DNA of 64,000 nt from positions 671,413 to 735,412 of the forward strand of contig NZ_WUMV01000001.1 of assembly GCF_009826895.1 (NCBI RefSeq), read 5' to 3'. The position numbers and the translations under genes are program-made. The first letter of the stretch is position 1; every line of letters starts with the position of its first letter. This document shows positions 45,802 to 55,068 of this stretch, one piece after another. The notes beneath the pieces were generated by a model. It was given only the letters and a program-made list of their open reading frames with translations. It did no database searches and was not told the origin of the DNA. This DNA is from Stappia sediminis (GTDB lineage Bacteria; Pseudomonadota; Alphaproteobacteria; Rhizobiales; Stappiaceae).

Positions 45802-46820
45802 CCCGGAAATTTTCGCTTGATCCGAAGTTGAGCCGCCGTCGCTTCCTCATGGTGGCCGGTGCCGCCGCCGGCCTCGGCCTGACGCATCGGGCCGCCTTCG
45901 CAGGCACCGACGTGCCGGTTCACCGCTGGCGCGGCATTGCCCTGGGTGCCGAAGCCGAGATACGTCTCATCCATCCTGACAAGCGCGCGGCGTCGCGCAT
46001 CCTTAGGGCGGCGGAGGCTGAAATCAGCCGGCTGGAGGCGATCTTCAGCCTTTATCGCGAAGACAGTGCGCTCGTCCGCCTCAATCGCGAAGGCAGTCTT
46101 GCAGCACCTCCGCTCGATCTCGTCTCGCTGCTTGGGACCGTCGGTCTGGTTCATTCGGCAACCGGCGGGGCTTTCGATCCCACGATCCAGCCGCTCTGGT
46201 CGCTCTACGCCCGGCATTTCGTCGAAAATCCGGCGGCGATCGAAGGGCCCGCACCAAGGAAAATCGCAGAAACGCTTGGCCATACGGGGTGGTATGCGGT
46301 CGACTTCGACGCAGATCTTATCTGTTTCTCCCGAAGCGGCATGGCGCTCACCCTCAACGGCATCGCCCAGGGCTACATCACAGACCGGATCGCGGCCTTG
46401 CTGAAATCGCACGGGATTTCAGACGTTCTCGTCGATATCGGCGAGATCAGTGCGCTTGGCCGCGACCGTGCCGGCTCCGACGGCTGGGCGGTCATTCTCG
46501 ATCCCGGCCATTCGGGCGAAGGCGAGGGGGTGACCTTGCGGGATCGTGCGGTCGCCAGTTCCGCCCGGACCGGAATGCTCATCGGCGGGGATAAGTCCTT
46601 CGGTCATATCCTCGATCCGCGCACGGGACTTCCCGTCGCGACCGACCTTGCCGGCGTCAGCGTCGTCGCGCCGACCGCCACTTTGGCGGACGGGTTATCC
46701 ACGGCGGCCCTGGTCTCGGGTTATGATGGTCTGAAAGCGTCGCTTTCGAAATTCGAGGGCGTCTCGGCCCGCGCCCTTTTCGAGACGGGCGAGGTTCGCT
46801 GGCTCGGCAAGACAGGCTGA
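45798..46820 (+). CDS. nosX: NosX, ApbE-like FMN transferase
   Basis: 340 aa, twin-arginine leader SRRRFLMVAGAAAGLGL. The ApbE fold is clear: AEISRLEAIFSLYREDSALVRLN, TGGAFDPTIQPLW, LTLNGIAQGYITDRIAALL, VDIGEISALG, and the metal/FAD region SVVAPTATLADGLSTAALVSG. It flavinylates NosR at the SGAT Thr. Last gene of the nos operon, starting 4 bases before the nosL stop. A likely terminator follows. Confidence 0.95.
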   Translation: MTRKFSLDPKLSRRRFLMVAGAAAGLGLTHRAAFAGTDVPVHRWRGIALGAEAEIRLIHPDKRAASRILRAAEAEISRLEAIFSLYREDSALVRLNREGSLAAPPLDLVSLLGTVGLVHSATGGAFDPTIQPLWSLYARHFVENPAAIEGPAPRKIAETLGHTGWYAVDFDADLICFSRSGMALTLNGIAQGYITDRIAALLKSHGISDVLVDIGEISALGRDRAGSDGWAVILDPGHSGEGEGVTLRDRAVASSARTGMLIGGDKSFGHILDPRTGLPVATDLAGVSVVAPTATLADGLSTAALVSGYDGLKASLSKFEGVSARALFETGEVRWLGKTG

Positions 46821-46854
46821 TCGGGTCGTCGGCAGCGGATCACGGATTTCGGGG

Positions 46855-46902
46855 CGGGCGGAACGAAAAGGTTTTCTTTTCGGCCTGATTTTCCGCCCGT
46901 TT
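46855..46902. terminator. Nested-hairpin terminator after nosX
   Basis: CGGGCGGAA (46855-46863) pairs with TTCCGCCCG (46891-46899), enclosing a second stem CGAAAAG / CTTTTCG (46864-46870 and 46876-46882), followed by a T-rich stretch (TTTCACCTTTTTC). It lies between the convergent nosX and 3-dehydroshikimate dehydratase genes and may stop both. Confidence 0.75.
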
Positions 46903-46937
46903 CACCTTTTTCGCCGCGTCTGGAATTTTCTTCACAG

Positions 46938-46955
46938 CTAGGGTCTAGACCCTAG
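46938..46955. repeat. 18-bp perfect palindrome with three CTAG sites
   Basis: CTAGGGTCTAGACCCTAG is fully self-complementary. It contains CTAG three times, a tetramer usually rare in bacterial genomes. Its right end holds the TAG stop codon (read on the minus strand) of the dehydratase gene. It may form a hairpin in the mRNA 3' end, or be a protein-binding site. Confidence 0.7.
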
Positions 46956-48841
46956 ACTCTGGGCATGCCCTTGGGCCGCAGCAGGCGCTTTTGCGCCGCG
47001 ATCCGGAACGGTGCGTTGGCCGCGCCGAAGCCTGCGTAGCCCCCGCGTCTTTCCAGGATTTCGAAGAACATGCCGCCCGCGAAAGGTGCCGAGTAAAGCT
47101 GGAAGAATTCGCCGCCGTCATCCCGGTCGTAAAGGATATTTGCGGCTTTCAACCGCTCAAGCTCTTCCTGTTTTATGTCGAAACGTGCCGATAGATCGTC
47201 GTAATAGTTGGATGGTATCGGGAGTGGCTTGAATCCGAGCTGGAACAACTGCTCGGCGGACTTGAATATATCTTCGCTGGCAAGCGCGATATGCTGGACC
47301 GATGCGCCGAATGTTTCGGCAAGGAACCCTCCGGCCAATGTCCGGTGCGTTTCCGCTCCGTTCAGCGTTATGCGGAATGCACCGTCGCCTGTTTCGATCG
47401 CCTGGCTGCGCACCAGCCCGTCCGGATCGATGACGTCGACCATCGGCGATTTCGTCATTTGAAACAAGGACGTATAAAAGAGCGACCAGCTCAGCATCTC
47501 GTCGTAGGTCATCGTCTGGGCGATGTGGTCGATGCTCTTCAGTCCCGCATCTGACGCAGCGGGGCTCTGCGAGTTCCTGAACTCCACATCCCAGACTTTC
47601 GAGAGACCGCTCGCCTCGTCGATGAAGTGCAAAACGCTGCCGCCAAGGCCGCGAATGGCCGGAATGTCCAGTTCTCCGGGTCCCGTGGCCTGCGAAAACG
47701 GCTCGGTTCCAAGCGCCACGGCGCGCCCGACCGTCTCATCGGCGCAAGCGACGGCAAGTCCGATATCGCACACCGTCGTGCCTCGCGCGGTATAGGCGCT
47801 CGCCGCGTGGCCGGTGGTTTCGCGGTTGACGACGATCCGGATATCGCCTTGACGCCAAAGCGTCAGATCCTTGGCGATATGCTTGCCCGCCACCTGAAAA
47901 CCGAGCGTGCCGAGAAGCCCCTCAAGGCTTTCGGCTTCCTTGCCCCTTGAGGCGAATTCCACGAAGGCGGTGCCGGCGATCCGGCTTCGCGCCGGGATCG
48001 GATCGAGGTCCATCGAAATGTCGGGTTCGGCGCGGCGAACGTCGTCCATCAGGCAGATCAGCGAACGGTAGCCATCCTTCGCGATGGTTGCCGGCCTGCC
48101 GCCCCGGAACTGATCGTTGAAGATTTCCAGGCTCACCGGCCCCTTGTAGCCCGCCGCCATGACCGCGCGCATGAAGTCGGTCACCGGCAGATCGCCTTCG
48201 CCCGGCATACTGCGGAAATGGCGCGACCAGTAGAGCAGGTCCATCTCGATGGCCGGTGCGTCGGCAAGCTGCACGAAGAAGATGCGATCTCCCGGAATCC
48301 TTCGGATCGTGTCGGGGTCGATCTTGCGCGCGAGCGTATGGAAACTATCGAGGATCAGCCCGATGTTCGGGTGATCGGCGCGGCGGACGATCTCCCATGC
48401 GTCGCGGTGGTCGTTGACATGGCGCCCCCATGCAAGCGCCTCGTAACCCACCCGCAAACCGCGTTTAGCCGCCCGTTCGCCAAGTTCCGCGAAATCGTCG
48501 GCGGCCCGGTCTATCCCGCCGATCGCCTGCGGATGAACGCTGGAACATACCAGAACGAGATCGGTCCCCAACTCCTGCATCAGGTCGAACTTGCGCTCGG
48601 CCCGCTCGAAGGCTTTCGCGCGCAGCGGTTCGGGCAGGCCCTCGAAGTCGCGAAACGGCTGAAACAGGGTGATTTCGAGCCCCATGTCGCGGATCTGCCG
48701 GCCGACATCGCGCGGCGGACCGTCATGGGCGATGAAGTCCTGCTCGAATATCTCGATACCGTCAAAGCCCGCAGCCGAAATGGCTTCAAGCTTTTCGCTC
48801 AGGTTTCCGGATATCGAGACGGTGGCGATCGACGTTTTCAT
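46952..48841 (-). CDS. quiC: Two-domain 3-dehydroshikimate dehydratase (QuiC-type)
   Basis: 629 aa. The N-terminal ~290 residues form an AP-endonuclease-2/sugar-isomerase TIM barrel (IATVSISGNLSEKLEAISAAGFDGIEIFEQDF) with the metal-binding residues expected for QuiC: Glu in VGYEALAWG, Asp in LILDSFH, Gln in FVQLADAP, Glu in VSLEIFND. The C-terminal half is a vicinal-oxygen-chelate domain like 4-hydroxyphenylpyruvate dioxygenase. It converts 3-dehydroshikimate to protocatechuate. It is the last gene after the TRAP transporter. Family is well supported; cofactor for the C-terminal domain is not known. Confidence 0.9.
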   Translation of the reverse strand: MKTSIATVSISGNLSEKLEAISAAGFDGIEIFEQDFIAHDGPPRDVGRQIRDMGLEITLFQPFRDFEGLPEPLRAKAFERAERKFDLMQELGTDLVLVCSSVHPQAIGGIDRAADDFAELGERAAKRGLRVGYEALAWGRHVNDHRDAWEIVRRADHPNIGLILDSFHTLARKIDPDTIRRIPGDRIFFVQLADAPAIEMDLLYWSRHFRSMPGEGDLPVTDFMRAVMAAGYKGPVSLEIFNDQFRGGRPATIAKDGYRSLICLMDDVRRAEPDISMDLDPIPARSRIAGTAFVEFASRGKEAESLEGLLGTLGFQVAGKHIAKDLTLWRQGDIRIVVNRETTGHAASAYTARGTTVCDIGLAVACADETVGRAVALGTEPFSQATGPGELDIPAIRGLGGSVLHFIDEASGLSKVWDVEFRNSQSPAASDAGLKSIDHIAQTMTYDEMLSWSLFYTSLFQMTKSPMVDVIDPDGLVRSQAIETGDGAFRITLNGAETHRTLAGGFLAETFGASVQHIALASEDIFKSAEQLFQLGFKPLPIPSNYYDDLSARFDIKQEELERLKAANILYDRDDGGEFFQLYSAPFAGGMFFEILERRGGYAGFGAANAPFRIAAQKRLLRPKGMPRV

Positions 48842-48928
48842 GCGGTTACCGGTGCGAATTGCGGAATTGCGGACGTTCCATAACCTAACATCCCCTCGGG
48901 ACTATGGGGATAGACGAGCGGGTTCTGT

Positions 48929-50224
48929 TCATCCGGGATAGCCGAACAATCGCGGCAGAAAGAGCACGATATCGGGCAGAAGGATCAGCGCCAGAAGCGC
49001 CAGAATGAGAACGCCCAGGAACGGCCAGACCTCGCGGATGATTTCCGACAGCGGAATGCGCGTTACAGCATTGATGACGAAGAGTAAGATGCCATATGGC
49101 GGCGTGATCAGCCCGATCATGCAATTGACCACCGCGACCACGCCGAAATGGACGAGGTCGATGCCGAGTTCGTTGCAGGTCGGCAGGAACAGCGGAATGA
49201 TCACGAGGATGATCGTCGTTGCGTCAAGCACGCAGCCGAGCAACAGTAGAAGCAGGTTTACCGCAAGCAGGAAAATCAGCGGGTGAACGTCGAGGCCGAC
49301 GAGGGTTTTCGCTAGCACATTCGGTATGTTTTCCGACGCGACCACATAGTTCAGGATCAGCGCGCCGCCGATCACGATGCCGACAGCTGCGGACGAGCGG
49401 GCGCTTTCCACCAGGATCCTGTAGAAGTTTTTCAGCGAAAGTGCCCGGTAGAAAAGCGATGCCAGGATAAGCGCATAGGCCGCCGCGACAGCCGCGGCCT
49501 CGGTCGGTGTCGTGACACCGCCGTAGATCCCGTAAAGCAGGATCGCCGGCATCAGCAGGGCAGGGAAGGCATTGACCGTGTGGCCCGGCAATTCCCGAAG
49601 CGGGACGGGCTCTTCCAGTGCGAAGCCGCGCCTGTGCGAAATCCAGGTGTTCATGGCCATCAGCACGACACCCATCAAAAGGCCCGGCAAAATGCCGGCG
49701 AGGAACAGGTAGCCGATGGAACTGTTTGAAACCAAAGCATAAAGAACCATCGGGATCGACGGCGGGATGATCGGGCCGATGGTGGCGGATGCGGCCGTAA
49801 TTGCTGCAGCGTAACCGCGGGTGTAATGGCCGCTTTTCGTCATCATTTCGATGATGATCTTGCCGATGCCCGCCGCATCTGCGACGGCCGAGCCCGACAT
49901 GCCGGAAAAGATCAGCGAAGCGACGACGTTCACATGCCCGAGGCCGCCCCTGAACCTGCCGACGAGTGCCACGCAGAACTGCAACAGCCTGTCGCTTATC
50001 GTACCGGCGTTCATGATGTTGGCGGCAACGATGAAAAGCGGAACAGCAAGCAGAATGAAGCTGTTGTAAAGCCCATCCATCAGCACCTTGCCGGCGACGC
50101 CGATGCTCTGGCCTGCTGCCGCGAGATAGACAAGAGCGGAGAGCAGGATAGAATAGGCGATCGGCATTCCGATCCCGGCCAAGAAGAACAGCGTCGCGAG
50201 GCAAAGGAAGAATTCCAGGCTCAT
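48929..50224 (-). CDS. TRAP transporter large permease (DctM-like)
   Basis: 431 aa with about 12 membrane helices: LFFLAGIGMPIAYSILLSALVYL, LLAVPLFIVAANIMNAGTISDRLLQ, GLGHVNVVASLIFSGMSGSAVADAAGIG and TIGPIIPPSIPMVLYALV are DctM family blocks. It is the main Na+-coupled channel of the tripartite uptake system and overlaps the small-subunit gene by four bases. Substrate probably quinate, shikimate or dehydroshikimate by context. Confidence 0.92.
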   Translation of the reverse strand: MSLEFFLCLATLFFLAGIGMPIAYSILLSALVYLAAAGQSIGVAGKVLMDGLYNSFILLAVPLFIVAANIMNAGTISDRLLQFCVALVGRFRGGLGHVNVVASLIFSGMSGSAVADAAGIGKIIIEMMTKSGHYTRGYAAAITAASATIGPIIPPSIPMVLYALVSNSSIGYLFLAGILPGLLMGVVLMAMNTWISHRRGFALEEPVPLRELPGHTVNAFPALLMPAILLYGIYGGVTTPTEAAAVAAAYALILASLFYRALSLKNFYRILVESARSSAAVGIVIGGALILNYVVASENIPNVLAKTLVGLDVHPLIFLLAVNLLLLLLGCVLDATTIILVIIPLFLPTCNELGIDLVHFGVVAVVNCMIGLITPPYGILLFVINAVTRIPLSEIIREVWPFLGVLILALLALILLPDIVLFLPRLFGYPG

Positions 50225-50784
50225 TCGTCAATCCGCCCTTCGCCATGGTGGATCGGCTTTTCTTCCTTGTGATGGAATACGACCCAGACGCGCCATGCGT
50301 AGCGAAGGGCGACAATGATCAGGAACGCCGCGTAGATTGCGTAGATGTGGCGCATCCTGATCCAGTCGCCGAAAAGGCCTGAAAGTGTCGCGGTTTTCTT
50401 CAATCGCAGGATGTGGAACTTGTCCCAGGTCGGCTCGAGCGACGCGAGAAACCCGATCGAGATCGCCACGCCGCCGATGATTGCGAACCATTTGCGAGTG
50501 GTAGGGCGCACGTAATTGTAAAGAACGTCGAAGGTGACGTGATCCTGCTCGCGCACGATGAACGAGTTGCCCCAAAAGATGAGCCAAACCCACAGGGCGA
50601 GGCAGAACTCAAGCGTCCAGCCGTAGCGGGACGGATCGAGGATCGGGATCGTCTCGGCAATCCACTCGGCCCGCGCGGTGTATCTGATCGTGATCTGGAG
50701 AATGAATGTCGCGAACATGGCGGCCATCATCGCGGCCGCCACGCTCTCCGTCCCGCGGGAGAACCATTTGGCGAAAGCTCTCAT
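50221..50784 (-). CDS. TRAP transporter small permease (DctQ-like)
   Basis: 187 aa with four membrane helices (MMAAMFATFILQITIRY, LALWVWLIFWGNSFIV, WFAIIGGVAISIGFLAS and HIYAIYAAFLIIVALRYAWRVW). It forms the channel complex with the large subunit. The linker EQDHVTFDVLYN in the second loop is typical. The gene starts 27 bases after the dctP-like stop and overlaps the large-subunit gene by four bases. Confidence 0.9.
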   Translation of the reverse strand: MRAFAKWFSRGTESVAAAMMAAMFATFILQITIRYTARAEWIAETIPILDPSRYGWTLEFCLALWVWLIFWGNSFIVREQDHVTFDVLYNYVRPTTRKWFAIIGGVAISIGFLASLEPTWDKFHILRLKKTATLSGLFGDWIRMRHIYAIYAAFLIIVALRYAWRVWVVFHHKEEKPIHHGEGRIDE

Positions 50785-50811
50785 CCTGTCCCCCCGCAGA
50801 TAAATTTGCCG

Positions 50812-51819
50812 TCAGTTGCCGAGTGCGTTGATCTTTTCGAGCACGCCTTCGGGCCAGGCTTCGGCAAACTTGGATCCGACGTATTCGTTCTGCACGTGGG
50901 TGCGGAAGGCTTCGAGGTCGGGCTCGTAGATTTCCAGCCCCTGTTCCTTCAGGAAGGCGACGAGTTCATCTTCCTTCTTGAGCTGGGCCTGCCTGCCGGC
51001 TTCGGCTGCCGCATCCGCCGCGTCCTGCACGGTTTTCTGCTGTTCGGGGGTCAGGCTGTCCCAAACCTCCTTGGAAAACGCGATGTAGTTCAGGTCGACC
51101 AGATGCGAGGTCAGGATGATCTGGTTCGTCACCTCGTAGAACTTCGCGTCGACCACGGTTGGCAGGGGGTTGTCCTGCCCGTCGACCGAAGCCGTCTGCA
51201 GAGCCGTATAGACTTCGGTGAACGCCATCGGAGTCGGATTGGCGCCAAGTGCCTTGCCCAGGAACTGCCACGCGTCGGTGCCCGGCATCCTGAGGTTCAC
51301 ACCCGCAAGATCCTCCGGCTTCATGACCGTAAGCTCGTCCTTGGTCTGGCGCAGATTGACGTGACGCCGGCCAAGGTACATGACCGAAAGCAGCTTCACG
51401 CCAAGCTCGTCCTCGACCTTCTTCTTGAACGGATCCATCAGCGGATCGTTGAAGACCCTGACCTGGTGGGCGGCATCCTGATGGACGTAGCCGGTCGCGA
51501 AAATCGAGAATTCGGGGAAGAACGTCGCAAGCTCCTGAGCGGAGGCGATCGACATTTCAAGGTCGCCGGAGGCGATGGATTCAAGCTCGCTGCCCTGGGC
51601 CACGAGGGATGCATTGTAATGTGGCTCGTAAACCGCGAAATCCGCGACGGCAGGGCCGAAGACCTCGGCGAGCGCGATCGAGCGCTGATCCGTTTCGGAA
51701 GCCGGCGTCGACATGCGGAGCGTGATCTTGTCCTGCGCTTCGGCGGGCATCCCGGCGGACAGGGCGACGACGGCGGCCGCCGCGGCGAGCAGGGTTCGAC
51801 GGGCGATCTTCATTGGCAT
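50812..51819 (-). CDS. TRAP transporter solute-binding protein (DctP-like)
   Basis: 335 aa with a signal peptide (IARRTLLAAAAAVVALSAGMPAEAQD). The DctP fold carries KITLRMSTPASETDQRSIALAEVFG, then LAGVNLRMPGTDAWQFLGKALGANPTPMAFTEVYTALQTASVDGQDNPLP (quoted in part), with the Arg of LRMPG that binds the substrate carboxylate. It captures an organic acid, here presumably a quinate- or shikimate-type compound. First gene of the TRAP/quiC operon. Confidence 0.93.
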   Translation of the reverse strand: MPMKIARRTLLAAAAAVVALSAGMPAEAQDKITLRMSTPASETDQRSIALAEVFGPAVADFAVYEPHYNASLVAQGSELESIASGDLEMSIASAQELATFFPEFSIFATGYVHQDAAHQVRVFNDPLMDPFKKKVEDELGVKLLSVMYLGRRHVNLRQTKDELTVMKPEDLAGVNLRMPGTDAWQFLGKALGANPTPMAFTEVYTALQTASVDGQDNPLPTVVDAKFYEVTNQIILTSHLVDLNYIAFSKEVWDSLTPEQQKTVQDAADAAAEAGRQAQLKKEDELVAFLKEQGLEIYEPDLEAFRTHVQNEYVGSKFAEAWPEGVLEKINALGN

Positions 51820-51936
51820 GGTGTTTCCTCCCTCACAAGGCCCTGCCTGCCTTCCTTGTCGGCGGCACGGCTCACGTAACGTGCGCTAGGATAGTGCATG
51901 TTAAAAGGTCTTTTCGCAATACATACTATGATTACA

Positions 51937-51954
51937 AAAATAATCGATTATTTT
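51937..51954. promoter_or_regulatory. 18-bp perfect palindrome upstream of the TRAP operon
   Basis: AAAATAATCGATTATTTT is fully symmetrical, AT-rich, with ATCGAT in the centre. It lies about 118 bases before the dctP-like start and just after the stop of the GntR gene, in a place fit for an operator of the TRAP/quiC operon. A related smaller palindrome lies between the two GntR genes. Binding protein inferred, not shown. Confidence 0.6.
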
Positions 51955-51972
51955 ACCGAGGCTATGATATTG

Positions 51973-52638
51973 TCAATCCTGCCAATTTTCCAACGCATGT
52001 GTGACGCCGCCTGCAATGTGCTGGCGCAGAATTCGCTCTGCCGTGTCGGCATCGCGATCAAGTGCGGCCTTGAGAAGCTGCCTGTGTTCCATCGCCGCGG
52101 TCTCGCCGCGAAACGTCAGGACCCGCATCTGATAACGCAGGTATTTGTCGAAGACGGTTCCGTGCAGGAACAGGAGTTCGGCGGATCCGCACGCGCTTAT
52201 GAGCGATTGATGGAATTCCCAGTCGTATTGTTTCCAGGTTTCGCGAACCGCATGGTCGCCCGCAGCCATTTTCTGCTCCATCCGGTGCAGTTTGTGATGC
52301 GCGGCGACAATGCGTGCTTCCCACTGAGTGTCGCCGGCTTCCATCGAGCGCTTCAGGGCATGGGCTTCCAACAGGATGCGCAGCTCGGCCACTTCCTGAA
52401 GCCCTTCAGGCGTAACCGGTGAAACGTGAAAACCGCGATGGCCTTCGCTTTTCACGAAGCCTTCCGCCACAAGCCGGTTCAGGCATTCGCGGATCGTGGA
52501 AATTGATACGCCGTAGCTCTCCCTCAGGCCGTTGAGCGCCAGTTTGCTGCCGGCAGGCAGCCTGCCGAAAACGATGTCCCGGCGCATCGTGTCATAAAGG
52601 CTGCTGCCTTTGAGAGAGTCCTGTTGCGTCATGTCCAT
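51973..52638 (-). CDS. GntR/FCD-family regulator
   Basis: 221 aa from the ATG at 52638 (MDMTQQDSLKG; the reading from 52713 lies in the intergenic region). N-terminal winged HTH (YDTMRRDIVFGRLPAGSKLALNGLRESYGVSISTIRECLNRLVAEGFVKSEGHRGFHV, quoted in part) and a C-terminal all-helical FCD ligand domain with metal-type residues EFHQSLISACGS and HRQLLKAALDRDADTAERILRQHI. Transcribed toward the TRAP operon and away from the second GntR gene. Probably represses or activates the quinate locus. Confidence 0.9.
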   Translation of the reverse strand: MDMTQQDSLKGSSLYDTMRRDIVFGRLPAGSKLALNGLRESYGVSISTIRECLNRLVAEGFVKSEGHRGFHVSPVTPEGLQEVAELRILLEAHALKRSMEAGDTQWEARIVAAHHKLHRMEQKMAAGDHAVRETWKQYDWEFHQSLISACGSAELLFLHGTVFDKYLRYQMRVLTFRGETAAMEHRQLLKAALDRDADTAERILRQHIAGGVTHALENWQD

Positions 52639-52712
52639 GGGCGAGAGGCTCCGGCCATACGATGCGTCAGCATACAACTTTTTCGACATTGCCAAAAACC
52701 AAAATGCTTGCA

Positions 52713-52724
52713 AAAATCGATTTT
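52713..52724. promoter_or_regulatory. 12-bp palindrome between the two GntR genes
   Basis: AAAATCGATTTT, a perfect palindrome with the same ATCGAT centre as the 18-bp site at 51937. It lies in the 120-base divergent intergenic region, 34 bases before the start of the second GntR gene. Possible shared operator of one or both GntR proteins. Confidence 0.5.
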
Positions 52725-52757
52725 GATCATCTCCAACGGATATTTTGAGCGGAAGTC

Positions 52758-53459
52758 ATGGTGCCGCCTAACCCGGCAAGCGAACCCGGCAAACCCACCC
52801 GCGCGTCCCGCGTCGCCGCCGAACTGCGGGCGGAGATCGTGCGCGGCAGCTTGCGGCCTGGAATGAAACTCAATCTCGATAATCTGAGGGAGCGGCTGGG
52901 CGTCTCGCTTTCGCCGCTGCGCGAGGCAATTTCGCGGCTCATAGCGGAAGGGCTTGTGGAGGTCGAGGATCAGCGCGGCTTCAGGGTTGCGCGCATATCG
53001 CGGGAAAATCTGGCCGAAGTTGTCGAAATGCGTGCCGATATGGAGGGCCTTGCATTGGGCCTTTCGATCGAGCGGGGCGATCTCGACTGGGAAAGCCGGG
53101 TCCTTTCCACCTTGCATACGCTTCAGCGTATGGGCCGCGAACCCGGGACCACGCGGGCGTTGGAAAAGCGCGAAGCGGCACATGCCGCGTTTCACACCGC
53201 CCTGGTGTCCGGATGCGGGCGCCCTGCGCTGATGCGGCTTTGCGACACCTTTTACGATCTCAACAGCCGCTACATGAACCTCCTGATCCCCGATCCAGGC
53301 GAGCGGTGGCGCGACAGGGACGATCACGGCCCCATCGCGGAAGCGGCGGTCGGGCGCAAGAAGGGACTGGCGGTCGAGTTGTTGCGCCAGCATATCGACG
53401 AGACGGGTACGGATCTTGCCCGGCGTCTTGCCGATGCCGGGCAAGCATTGACCACCTGA
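52758..53459 (+). CDS. GntR/FCD-family regulator (second copy type)
   Basis: 233 aa. Winged HTH at residues 12-75 ([58 protein letters not shown], partly quoted) and an FCD domain with [19 protein letters not shown] and [23 protein letters not shown]. Similar in layout to the first GntR protein but with quite different sequence, so not a recent duplicate. Located upstream of aroQ with 28 bases between, probably in the same transcript. Confidence 0.9.
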   Translation: MVPPNPASEPGKPTRASRVAAELRAEIVRGSLRPGMKLNLDNLRERLGVSLSPLREAISRLIAEGLVEVEDQRGFRVARISRENLAEVVEMRADMEGLALGLSIERGDLDWESRVLSTLHTLQRMGREPGTTRALEKREAAHAAFHTALVSGCGRPALMRLCDTFYDLNSRYMNLLIPDPGERWRDRDDHGPIAEAAVGRKKGLAVELLRQHIDETGTDLARRLADAGQALTT

Positions 53460-53487
53460 TGAATTTCCAAATGAGGAATCCGAGACC

Positions 53488-53925
53488 ATGCTGAAGAAGA
53501 TTTTCGTTCTGAACGGACCCAATCTGAACCTGCTCGGCAAGCGCCAGCCGGAAATCTATGGATATGAGACGCTTGCCGACGTTGCGGCGAATTGTCGGAA
53601 AGTGGGCGAGGAATTCAGCCTCGATTGTGATTTCAGGCAATCGAACCACGAAGGCGAACTTGTCGATTGGATCCACGAGGCAAGGGAAGACGCGGCCGGA
53701 ATTATTATAAATCCCGGCGCCTATTCGCACACTTCGGTCGCGATATACGATGCACTTAGTGCCTTCGAGGGCCCGGTGATCGAAGTTCATATCTCCAATA
53801 CTCACAAGCGCGAGGCGTTCCGGCACCATTCCTACGTCAGCCTTCGCGCCGACGGCGTGATCGCCGGCTGCGGGGTCGAGGGCTATTCGCTCGCCACGCG
53901 CAGGATGGGAGGGCTCGTCAAATGA
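53488..53925 (+). CDS. aroQ: Type II 3-dehydroquinate dehydratase
   Basis: 145 aa, the usual type II size. Blocks: [20 protein letters not shown] (with catalytic Tyr), [59 protein letters not shown]. It interconverts 3-dehydroquinate and 3-dehydroshikimate. Here it lies in a locus with a dehydroshikimate dehydratase and TRAP transporter, so it most likely serves quinate breakdown rather than aromatic amino acid synthesis. It overlaps the next gene by four bases. Confidence 0.95.
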   Translation: MLKKIFVLNGPNLNLLGKRQPEIYGYETLADVAANCRKVGEEFSLDCDFRQSNHEGELVDWIHEAREDAAGIIINPGAYSHTSVAIYDALSAFEGPVIEVHISNTHKREAFRHHSYVSLRADGVIAGCGVEGYSLATRRMGGLVK

Positions 53926-54947
53926 ACGGGATCGCCGTCGCCGGTGCAGGCCTGATCGGCAAGCGACACCTGGCCAGCTTGCGCACCGCGGCCATTCCGA
54001 TCCATTCGGTTATCGACCCGGATCCTGCCTCCGCTGCAATCGCAGCGGAGTTCGGCGTGCCCCGCTACCCGAATCTCGCTGACGGACTTGATGCCAAGCC
54101 TGACGGTGTCGTGATCGCTACACCGAACGTGCTGCATATGGAAGGCGCGACAGCCTGCATTGCCGCGCGTGTGCCGGTGCTGGTGGAAAAGCCGATCACC
54201 ACGGAACTTGCCGACGCGATCCGGATCATCGAGGCGGGCGAGGCGGCGAACGTTCCGGTGCTTACGGGCCAGCATCGGCGTCACCTTCCGGTCGTGCGGG
54301 CCGCCAAGGAGCGCATCGATACCGGCGCGCTCGGCACGCTCGTCGCTGCCCACGCGATGTTCTGGATTTCCAAGCCGGACGATTATTTCAAAACGCCTTG
54401 GCGGCGCTCGAAGGGGGCTGGCCCCATTTTGATGAACGCCATTCACGATCTCGACCTTCTGCGCTATCTGCTTGGCGAGGTTGAAAGTGTCAGGGCCGTG
54501 CAGACGAACCGTATCCGCAACCACGAGATCGAGGATGCCTGCGCGGCGCTCATCACTTTCGAAAGCGGGTTGATCTGCACCTTGCAGATATCGGATGCGG
54601 TCGTGTCGCCATGGTCGTTCGAGCTTACGGGCCATGACAACCCGGCCTATCCGCCGACGGACCAGAATGCGCTCTTCATTGGCGGCACGCACGGTTCGCT
54701 GGCGCTTCCGAGGGGCGAGGAGTGGAGTGACGGTGGAAAGCGGGACTGGTGGCAGCCGATCAGCCGTAAGACGCTGCTGCGTGGCGGGGATGATCCGCTG
54801 GTTGCGCAGCTTGAAAACTTCGCCGCCGTGATCAGAGGTGAGGAAGCGCCCGTCTGCTCGGGGCGTGAAGGCATGAAATCGCTCGCCGCGCTAATCGCGC
54901 TGAGGGATGCGGCGCAAAACGGCAAAACGGAGGTTCCCGAGGTATGA
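53922..54947 (+). CDS. Gfo/Idh/MocA-family oxidoreductase
   Basis: 341 aa. N-terminal NAD(P) site [18 protein letters not shown], the EKP motif [16 protein letters not shown], and the C-terminal alpha/beta domain with [23 protein letters not shown]. Family members oxidise hydroxyls of polyols, inositol and sugars. No typical quinate dehydrogenase (SDR/AroE-like or PQQ type) is in the locus, so this enzyme could oxidise quinate or shikimate to 3-dehydroquinate/3-dehydroshikimate. That is an inference from location. Confidence 0.88.
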   Translation: MNGIAVAGAGLIGKRHLASLRTAAIPIHSVIDPDPASAAIAAEFGVPRYPNLADGLDAKPDGVVIATPNVLHMEGATACIAARVPVLVEKPITTELADAIRIIEAGEAANVPVLTGQHRRHLPVVRAAKERIDTGALGTLVAAHAMFWISKPDDYFKTPWRRSKGAGPILMNAIHDLDLLRYLLGEVESVRAVQTNRIRNHEIEDACAALITFESGLICTLQISDAVVSPWSFELTGHDNPAYPPTDQNALFIGGTHGSLALPRGEEWSDGGKRDWWQPISRKTLLRGGDDPLVAQLENFAAVIRGEEAPVCSGREGMKSLAALIALRDAAQNGKTEVPEV

Positions 54948-55028
54948 TCGAGACGGAGCTAGCCGGTTAAATTGCCTCGAGGCGAGCGCAAATTTTTTAC
55001 GGAGTACCGGCTGGCGAACGAGCTGATA

Positions 55029-55039
55029 TTGTCATACAA
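55029..55039. promoter_or_regulatory. TTGT-N3-ACAA box upstream of the aldolase gene
   Basis: TTGTCATACAA is a short inverted repeat of the kind bound by many FCD-type GntR regulators. It lies 29 bases before the start of the HpcH/HpaI aldolase gene, in the 121-base gap after the Gfo/Idh gene. Weak, position-based evidence. Confidence 0.35.
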
Positions 55040-55068
55040 ATGCGCCTCCATATCGCAGGGGAAATTCA

